Part shown: positions 9,209 to 13,690 of the stretch, one piece after another
Layout: the number at the start of each line of letters is the position of its first letter
Position numbering within the stretch: the first letter of the stretch is position 1
Source: JBAZDC01 sp041654595
Lineage (GTDB): Bacteria; Pseudomonadota; Gammaproteobacteria; Burkholderiales; Burkholderiaceae_B
Assembly (NCBI GenBank): GCA_964551305.1
Contig: CAZKBT010000077.1
Span: 1-13,690 of the forward strand
DNA length: 13,690 nucleotides
Direction: 5' to 3'
Translations under genes and position numbers: made by a program
Notes under the pieces: generated by a model
What the model was told of the DNA's origin: nothing
Database searches by the model: none
Seen by the model: only the letters and a program-made list of their open reading frames with translations

Positions 9209-9221
9209 ATATGGAAATTTC

Positions 9222-10514
9222 ATGTCCGTCTCCCAACAGGTCTTCTTGCGTGACGCCATGCGTCGATTGAATTTGACTCGCGATGTCTTTGCCGCCCGTA
9301 TCGGCGTCAAGCGGCGCGCATTGGATACTTGGCTATTGCCTGAAGGATCCCAGGAATTCAGGGGCATGCCCGAGGTCGTCACGCGTTTCGTGACGGAAAT
9401 CGTAGAAAATGAGTCGCTGTTGCAAAAATATGCGCAAAGCGCACAGTCGGGGCCTCTGCGTGACCGAATCGCGATCGAGGGAAAACATCAATTGCTGTCC
9501 GTGGACCAGTTCACGCGCGAGTCGGTCGAGGAATTATTCCGCATTGCCGACCAGATGCAGCCGATCGCGCGCCGCCAAAAGGTGTCGCGCGTCCTGGAAG
9601 GCGCGGTGTTGGGGAATTTGTTTTTCGAGGCCAGCACGCGCACTCGGGTAAGTTTCGGCGCGGCCTTTTGCCGCCTGGGCGGCTCGGTCTGCGATACGAC
9701 GGGGTTTACGTTTTCGTCGATGGCCAAAGGCGAATCCATTTATGACACCAGCCGCGTGATGAGCGGCTACGTGGACGCCATGGTGATACGCCATCCCGAC
9801 AAGGGGTCCGTGGCCGAATTCGCGCAGGCGACCAACATTCCCGTGGTCAACGGCGGCGATGGTCCGGGCGAGCATCCCAGCCAGGCCTTGCTCGATCTTT
9901 ATACGATACTGACGGAATTTTCCCGGCTGGGGAAATTGCTGGACGGCTCGCGCATCGCGCTGGTCGGCGACCTCAAATACGGCCGTACGGTGCATTCCCT
10001 GATCAAGCTGCTGGCCTTGTACCGCGGCATCAAGTTCACTTTGATCTCGCCCGCGGGGCTGGAGATGCCGGATTATGTTCTGGAACAGGTCGGCAAGCAC
10101 GGGCATGTCATCGAACAGACGCACTCGCTGGAAGAAGGCCTGGTCGGCGCCGACGTCATATACACGACGCGGGTGCAAAAAGAGCGTTTTGCCGCCGAGG
10201 AGCTGGAAGGCTTTTCGCTGGATTTCCAGGTCAACAAGGCGGTCGTGGACGCATTCTGCGATCCGGACGTGATCGTGATGCACCCGCTGCCGCGCGACAG
10301 CCGCGAAGGCGCGAATGATCTAAGCGTCGATTTGAACCATGATCCGCGCTTGGCGATTTTCCGTCAGACGGACAATGGCATTCCCGTGCGCATGGCGATC
10401 TTTGCCGTGCTCATGGGCGTGGAAGGGCTGGTCCGGCATTCCTTGCGCGACGTTACCTGGAACCCGCCGTCGCACATTGGTCCGGACGACAGCGTTTTCC
10501 ACGGCATCGATTAA
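9222..10514 (+). CDS. pyrB: Aspartate carbamoyltransferase with N-terminal helix-turn-helix-like extension
   Basis: This 430-residue enzyme catalyses carbamoyl phosphate + aspartate to N-carbamoylaspartate, the first committed step of pyrimidine synthesis. Catalytic residues are present: S138-T-R-T-R142 (carbamoyl phosphate), SSMAKGES with Lys169 at the place of the E. coli 80s-loop lysine, RHPDKG (190-195), HPSQALLDLYT (218-228), GDLKYGRTVHSL (249-260), TRVQKER (316-322) and HPLPR (354-358). The pattern is like the E. coli catalytic chain, but no pyrI regulatory chain or pyrC follows. It is over 100 residues longer than E. coli PyrB; residues 1-65 precede the usual fold and contain LNLTRDVFAARIGVKRRALDTW, which reads like an XRE helix-turn-helix. 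ATG 9222 has a weak SD (GGAAA, 9213-9217). The extension looks genuinely coding because it is a coherent predicted fold. The stop codon overlaps that of convergent rdgC. Confidence 0.93.
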   Translation: MSVSQQVFLRDAMRRLNLTRDVFAARIGVKRRALDTWLLPEGSQEFRGMPEVVTRFVTEIVENESLLQKYAQSAQSGPLRDRIAIEGKHQLLSVDQFTRESVEELFRIADQMQPIARRQKVSRVLEGAVLGNLFFEASTRTRVSFGAAFCRLGGSVCDTTGFTFSSMAKGESIYDTSRVMSGYVDAMVIRHPDKGSVAEFAQATNIPVVNGGDGPGEHPSQALLDLYTILTEFSRLGKLLDGSRIALVGDLKYGRTVHSLIKLLALYRGIKFTLISPAGLEMPDYVLEQVGKHGHVIEQTHSLEEGLVGADVIYTTRVQKERFAAEELEGFSLDFQVNKAVVDAFCDPDVIVMHPLPRDSREGANDLSVDLNHDPRLAIFRQTDNGIPVRMAIFAVLMGVEGLVRHSLRDVTWNPPSHIGPDDSVFHGID

Positions 10515-11410
10515 CTTTTCTTTTCGCCGCCCAAGGCCTCGACCAAGTTGTCGATCAGGCGGGAAAGCTCGCCCGACATCAGCGCGAAGTCCGAGTCGAA
10601 TTGTTCCGCTTCGTCGCGTCCGCCGCCGTCCTGGCCTTCTTTGATCACGTCCAGCGGGCTGACTCGCTTGACTTCCAGGTTCTCGGTCAGGACGAACGAC
10701 ACGCGGTCGTTCCAGGTCAAGGCAAGGCGGGTGCATTGCTTGCCGGCCTGGACGTGCTTGCGTACGTCCTCGATGTCGATGCTTTGGCGCACGTAGCGGA
10801 CGGCCGCGCGGTTTTCGCTGGATGAACGCAGCTCCGTGTCCTGGTCGATGCTGAAGCCGGTCGGCGCTTCGTCGCTGGCCAGCCAGTCCGTCATCGCCGC
10901 CGCCGGCGACATTTCCACATAGACCGGCGCGGCCGGGAACGGGTCGACGACCTTGGCCAGCATGCCCAGGACTTCGTCGCTTTTGGCCGCGGCCGCGGCA
11001 TCGATGACCAGCCAGTGATTGCGCGAGTCGATCCAGACGCGTGTGTCCTTGTACAGGCTGAAGGCCTTGGGGAGCAGTTCGTCGGTGACCTGTTCCTTGA
11101 TCTCTTTCATCTGCTTGCGGCCGGGCTTGTAGCCCTGCTGCTCTTCGATGTCCTTGGCCCTGGCTTTGGCCACTTGATTGACGACCGAGCTGGGCAGCAG
11201 TTTTTTGTCCGCGCGCAGGCTGATCATGTACTGGCCGTGGACGGCATGCACGAGCCCGCCGTTTTCGCGGGGCGCGACCCACCCCAGGCTTTGCATGTCC
11301 AATGTGCTGCCGGGCGTGTAGGCCTGTTTCTCCAACGCGGCTTCTAGGCTTTCCTGGTCGGCGGGCCAACCCGGGGAAAGACGGTAAATTCTCAGATTCT
11401 TAAACCACAT
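10511..11410 (-). CDS. rdgC: Recombination-associated protein RdgC
   Basis: This 299-residue protein matches RdgC in length (E. coli about 303) and in its characteristic N-terminus MWFKNLRIYRLSPGW. RdgC is a nucleoid-associated protein that forms a ring around double-stranded DNA and limits RecA-driven recombination. Other family-like stretches are QSLGWVAPRE, ISLRADKKLLPSSVV, AKDIEEQQGYKPGRKQMKEIKEQV and RLALTWNDRVSFVL. I chose ATG 11410 because homologues begin exactly at MWFKNL; the frame stays open 168 bases further upstream, but that stretch is Arg/Pro-rich and not family-like. The SD is weak (GAAG). Its stop shares bases with the pyrB stop on the other strand (TTAA at 10511-10514). It lies downstream of, and in the same direction as, the MHS transporter, with 180 bases between. 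Confidence 0.95.
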   Translation of the reverse strand: MWFKNLRIYRLSPGWPADQESLEAALEKQAYTPGSTLDMQSLGWVAPRENGGLVHAVHGQYMISLRADKKLLPSSVVNQVAKARAKDIEEQQGYKPGRKQMKEIKEQVTDELLPKAFSLYKDTRVWIDSRNHWLVIDAAAAAKSDEVLGMLAKVVDPFPAAPVYVEMSPAAAMTDWLASDEAPTGFSIDQDTELRSSSENRAAVRYVRQSIDIEDVRKHVQAGKQCTRLALTWNDRVSFVLTENLEVKRVSPLDVIKEGQDGGGRDEAEQFDSDFALMSGELSRLIDNLVEALGGEKKS

Positions 11411-11590
11411 GCGTAATTGCTTCGTAGATGACAAGGGCATGATTGTAAGCGCAATCGTGCCATGCCTGCCTCGGCGTTTCTTGCTCGGTGCTGGGCCCAG
11501 GAAGAAGCGCCGCTCTCCGGATTGACGGGCGGCGCGCGGGAAGGGAGCGGGCTCGTCGCGATTATGACGGCGCGGCAAGCCTACGGGTTA
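11411..11590 (-). promoter_or_regulatory. rdgC upstream region with candidate -10 (11442-11447)
   Basis: This 180-base spacer separates the transporter stop from rdgC. Reading the - strand, TACAAT at 11447-11442 is a five-of-six -10, 31 bases upstream of the rdgC start; no good -35 is seen at 16-18 bases. It lies in a small dyad, GATTG (11441-11445) and CAATC (11452-11456). A perfect 10-base palindrome, CTGGGCCCAG, is at 11491-11500. No T-tailed hairpin follows the transporter stop, so some read-through into rdgC is possible. Confidence 0.4.
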
Positions 11591-13279
11591 TTACGAGTTG
11601 ATGTCGTTGTCCTTGGTCTCCCGGACGAAGAACACCCCTATCGCCAAGGTCATCACGGCAATGGCGATGGGGTACCACAAGCCATCGTAGATATTGCCGG
11701 TTGCCGCGACCATGGCGAAGGCGACCGGTGGCAGGAATCCGCCGAACCAGCCGTTGCCGATGTGATAGGGCAGGCTCATCGATGTATAGCGGATGCGCGT
11801 CGGGAACATTTCGACCAGCATGGCGGCGATGGGCCCGTACACCATGGTCACCAGGATGACGAGGAAGGTCAGCAGCAGGACCACCATGACATAGTTGATC
11901 TGGGATGGATCGGCCTTGGCGGGATAGCCATGACTTCGGATCGCCTCGGTCAAGGCGGCATTCAGCTCAGCCGACTTGGCGGCCATGTCGGCCTTGCTGA
12001 GCTCGCTGCCCTCGAAGGCGGGGAACTCGTCTGCGCCGATTTTGGCGACGGCCGGCGTTCCCGCAGGCGCGGCCTGATTGCTGTAATTCACGGAGTTGGA
12101 CGCCATGAAGGCTTTCAGGATGTCGCAGGAGCTGGTGAACGAGGAGGTCCCTACCGGATTGAACTGGAAGGAGCACGTCGCCGGGTCGGCGATGATGGTC
12201 ACCGGCGCCGTGGCCTGGGCTTTCTCCAGCGCGGGATTGGTGAAGTGGGTAAGACCCTTGAATGTCGGGAAATAGGTCAGCGCCGCGATCAGGCAGCCCG
12301 CCATGATGATGGGTTTGCGCCCGATGCGATCCGACAGCGCGCCGAACACGACAAAAAAAGGCGTGCCCAGCAGCAGGGCCAGCGCAATCATGATGTTGGC
12401 GGTATTGGCTTCGACGGCCAGGGTCTTGGTCAGAAAGAACAAGGCGTAGAACTGGCCCGTGTACCAGACGACGGCTTGTCCCGCGGTCAAGCCGAACAAG
12501 GCCAGCAGCACGATCTTCAGGTTTTTCCACTCCCCGAACGATTCCTTGATCGGCGCCTTGGAGCCCGTGCCTTCCTCCTTCATCTTCCGGAACGCGGGTG
12601 ACTCGTTCAAGCGCATGCGTATCCAGACCGAGATGCCCAGCAGCACCACCGAGATCAGGAATGGAATCCGCCATCCCCAGGCGAGGAAGGTTTCCTCGCC
12701 CAAGCTCGTGCGGACGCCCAGGATGATGAGCAGCGACAGGAACAGGCCCATGGTCGCGGTAGTCTGGATCCAGCTGGTGTAGAAGCCGCGGCGATTCTGC
12801 GGGGCATGCTCGGCAACGTAGGTGGCCGCGCCCCCGTACTCGCCGCCCAGGGCAAGGCCCTGCAACAGGCGCAGGATGATCAGGATAATGGGCGCGGCGA
12901 TGCCAATGGACGAATAAGAAGGAAGGACGCCCACCAGGAAGGTGGACAGGCCCATGATCAGAATGGTGATCAGGAAGGTGTATTTGCGCCCGACAAGGTC
13001 GCCCAGCCGGCCGAAGACCAATGCGCCGAAAGGGCGTACCGCGAAGCCCGCGGCGAACGCCATCAGGGCGAAGATGAAGCCGGCCGTCGGGTTGACGCCG
13101 GAGAAAAAGTGGGCCGCGATGATGGCGGCCAACGACCCGTACAGATAAAAGTCATACCATTCGAATACGGTGCCTAGCGACGAGGCGAAGATGACTCGTC
13201 TTTCCTCGCGCGTCATGGGGCAGTTGGTGGCTGCCGGCGCGCCGGCGGAAGGGGGGGCCGCGGGTATCGCAGTGCTCAT
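11591..13279 (-). CDS. MFS transporter, metabolite:H+ symporter (MHS) family, with long TM9-TM10 loop
   Basis: This 562-residue inner-membrane protein has twelve predicted helices and MHS/ShiA/ProP-type signatures. These are FEWYDFYLYGSLA in TM1 (39-51), GRLGDLVGRKYTF after TM2 (90-102), LRLLQGLALGGEYGGAA in TM4 (136-152), WGWRIPFL before TM6 (201-208) and the second GALSDRIGRKP (313-323) after TM8. Family members carry organic acids, betaines or aromatic acids with protons; the substrate here cannot be read from sequence. Unusually, about 120 residues (341-460) separate TM9 and TM10 on the periplasmic side, including Cys369 and Cys385, which could form a disulfide. Most MHS carriers are nearer 430-450 residues. 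ATG 13279 is chosen because AGGAG lies 5 bases upstream on the - strand and the protein then enters TM1 in the usual way; upstream in-frame starts lack this. A sensor kinase gene lies immediately upstream in the same direction. Confidence 0.93.
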   Translation of the reverse strand: MSTAIPAAPPSAGAPAATNCPMTREERRVIFASSLGTVFEWYDFYLYGSLAAIIAAHFFSGVNPTAGFIFALMAFAAGFAVRPFGALVFGRLGDLVGRKYTFLITILIMGLSTFLVGVLPSYSSIGIAAPIILIILRLLQGLALGGEYGGAATYVAEHAPQNRRGFYTSWIQTTATMGLFLSLLIILGVRTSLGEETFLAWGWRIPFLISVVLLGISVWIRMRLNESPAFRKMKEEGTGSKAPIKESFGEWKNLKIVLLALFGLTAGQAVVWYTGQFYALFFLTKTLAVEANTANIMIALALLLGTPFFVVFGALSDRIGRKPIIMAGCLIAALTYFPTFKGLTHFTNPALEKAQATAPVTIIADPATCSFQFNPVGTSSFTSSCDILKAFMASNSVNYSNQAAPAGTPAVAKIGADEFPAFEGSELSKADMAAKSAELNAALTEAIRSHGYPAKADPSQINYVMVVLLLTFLVILVTMVYGPIAAMLVEMFPTRIRYTSMSLPYHIGNGWFGGFLPPVAFAMVAATGNIYDGLWYPIAIAVMTLAIGVFFVRETKDNDINS

Positions 13280-13416
13280 ATCGTCTCCTGGGGTCATCGT
13301 GGACCGGTCTTGTTTTTCTGCTTGCAAAATGCAAGTCAGTTGCCAGCTAAGGTATTGGATGTCCCTGACGTCAAACTGACTCGGTATTCCTGGTTTTGAA
13401 ACCAAATGAAACGGAT
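13280..13416 (-). promoter_or_regulatory. Repeat-rich control region between sensor kinase and transporter
   Basis: This 137-base spacer presumably holds the transporter promoter. It contains CTTGCA-AAA-TGCAAG (13321-13335), AGTCAGTT (13334-13341) facing AACTGACT (13374-13381) with 40 bases between equivalent positions, the 8-base palindrome TGACGTCA (13366-13373), and TGGTTT-TG-AAACCA (13391-13404). No confident -35/-10 pair was found; TTGACG on the - strand (13372-13367) is a possible -35 without a clear -10. The last repeat lies just after the kinase stop and has no T-tract. Confidence 0.5.
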
Positions 13417-13690
13417 TCAGGCGTGAGCGAAGTCTGATGCGAAGATAATGCGCAGGCGGGTTCCGGGGAGGGAGGCCGAGCCGGTTTCTGTCGGCATGAA
13501 GCGGATTTGCGCATGGTGTTTGCCCGCGATTTCCTTGACGATGGCCAGCCCCAGTCCGCTGCCTTCGGAGAAGCTGCCCAGCACGCGGTAAAACCGGTCG
13601 AATACGTGGACCCTGTCTTCCGGCTTGATGCCCGGCCCCGAATCCTCGACTTCGATGTAGGCTTGTCCCGCGTCCAGGCCCGCCCTTACG
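13417..13690 (-). CDS. Sensor histidine kinase, C-terminal fragment (5' end beyond window)
   Basis: About 90 C-terminal residues of a two-component sensor kinase read in from the right-hand edge. Visible are the ATP-binding HATPase boxes in order: the G1 box in VEDSGPGIKPEDR, the F box VFDRFYRV, and the G2 box EGSGLGLAIVKEIAGKHHA. The gene ends at TGA (13419-13417). The pattern FDRFYRVLGS...GSGLGLAIV resembles TctE-type kinases of the OmpR-partner class, which often sense carboxylates, but too little is present for a family call. The H-box histidine and sensor domain lie outside the window. It is co-directional with the MHS transporter, which could be a target of its cognate regulator; this is inference from position only. 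Confidence 0.9.
   Translation of the reverse strand, partial: VRAGLDAGQAYIEVEDSGPGIKPEDRVHVFDRFYRVLGSFSEGSGLGLAIVKEIAGKHHAQIRFMPTETGSASLPGTRLRIIFASDFAHA

Noticed and set aside
9211..9270. 19-codon open frame starting 11 bases before pyrB and overlapping it out of frame
   Set aside because: It has no Shine-Dalgarno sequence and no attenuator-like codon run. Overlap with the pyrB start is easily explained by chance.
11411..11578. In-frame upstream extension of rdgC by 56 codons
   Set aside because: Arg/Pro-rich and unlike the family; RdgC proteins begin at MWFKNL.
11462..12601. Long + strand open frame (379 codons) antisense to the transporter
   Set aside because: It is rich in Gly/Arg/His/Gln, has no recognisable domain, and lies opposite a transporter whose helices and motifs fit the - strand throughout. 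It is a by-product of GC-rich codon use.
13280..13405. In-frame upstream extension of the transporter by 42 codons
   Set aside because: ATG 13279 has an excellent AGGAG 5 bases upstream. The extension has no transporter similarity and overlaps the repeat-rich control region.
1..13690. Mobile elements, CRISPR arrays, toxin-antitoxin pairs, tRNA or rRNA genes
   Set aside because: No direct repeats with spacers, transposase motifs, attachment-site-like repeats or tRNA-like cloverleaf sequences were found on reading both strands.

Overview
The window is ordinary chromosomal DNA from a GC-rich Gram-negative bacterium. It most resembles a betaproteobacterium of the Alcaligenaceae (Bordetella/Achromobacter-like). 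I infer this from the gene families, their order and the codon use; no rRNA or other phylogenetic marker is present. I see no phage, insertion sequence, CRISPR, tRNA or rRNA.

Region 1 (169-8277, + strand) is a cell-envelope pair. A very large alpha-2-macroglobulin-like protein with an intact thioester motif is followed, with a 23-base overlap, by pbpC, a bifunctional peptidoglycan synthase (PBP1C). A 10-base run of N (1918-1927) interrupts the macroglobulin gene. The reading frames on its two sides disagree with a gap of exactly 10, so the apparent break is almost certainly an assembly placeholder. Conceptually, the macroglobulin traps proteases that reach the periplasm while PBP1C repairs the wall.

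Region 2 (8278-9065, + strand) holds a small lipoprotein gene with its own candidate promoter region and a strong intrinsic terminator. The mature protein looks like an isolated SecD periplasmic (P1-head-like) subdomain tethered to the outer membrane.

Region 3 (9066-10514, + strand) contains an aspartate carbamoyltransferase gene (pyrB) that has an extra N-terminal segment of about 65 residues resembling an XRE-type helix-turn-helix. A perfect 10-3-10 palindrome lies just upstream, over the likely -10/+1 region. Together they suggest an enzyme that controls its own promoter. This is the most interesting proposal in the window.

Region 4 (10511-13690, - strand) holds rdgC, whose stop codon overlaps that of pyrB, then an MHS-family transporter with an unusually long periplasmic loop, then the C-terminal end of a sensor histidine kinase cut by the window edge. 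The 137-base spacer between kinase and transporter is rich in inverted repeats and probably carries the transporter's control region.
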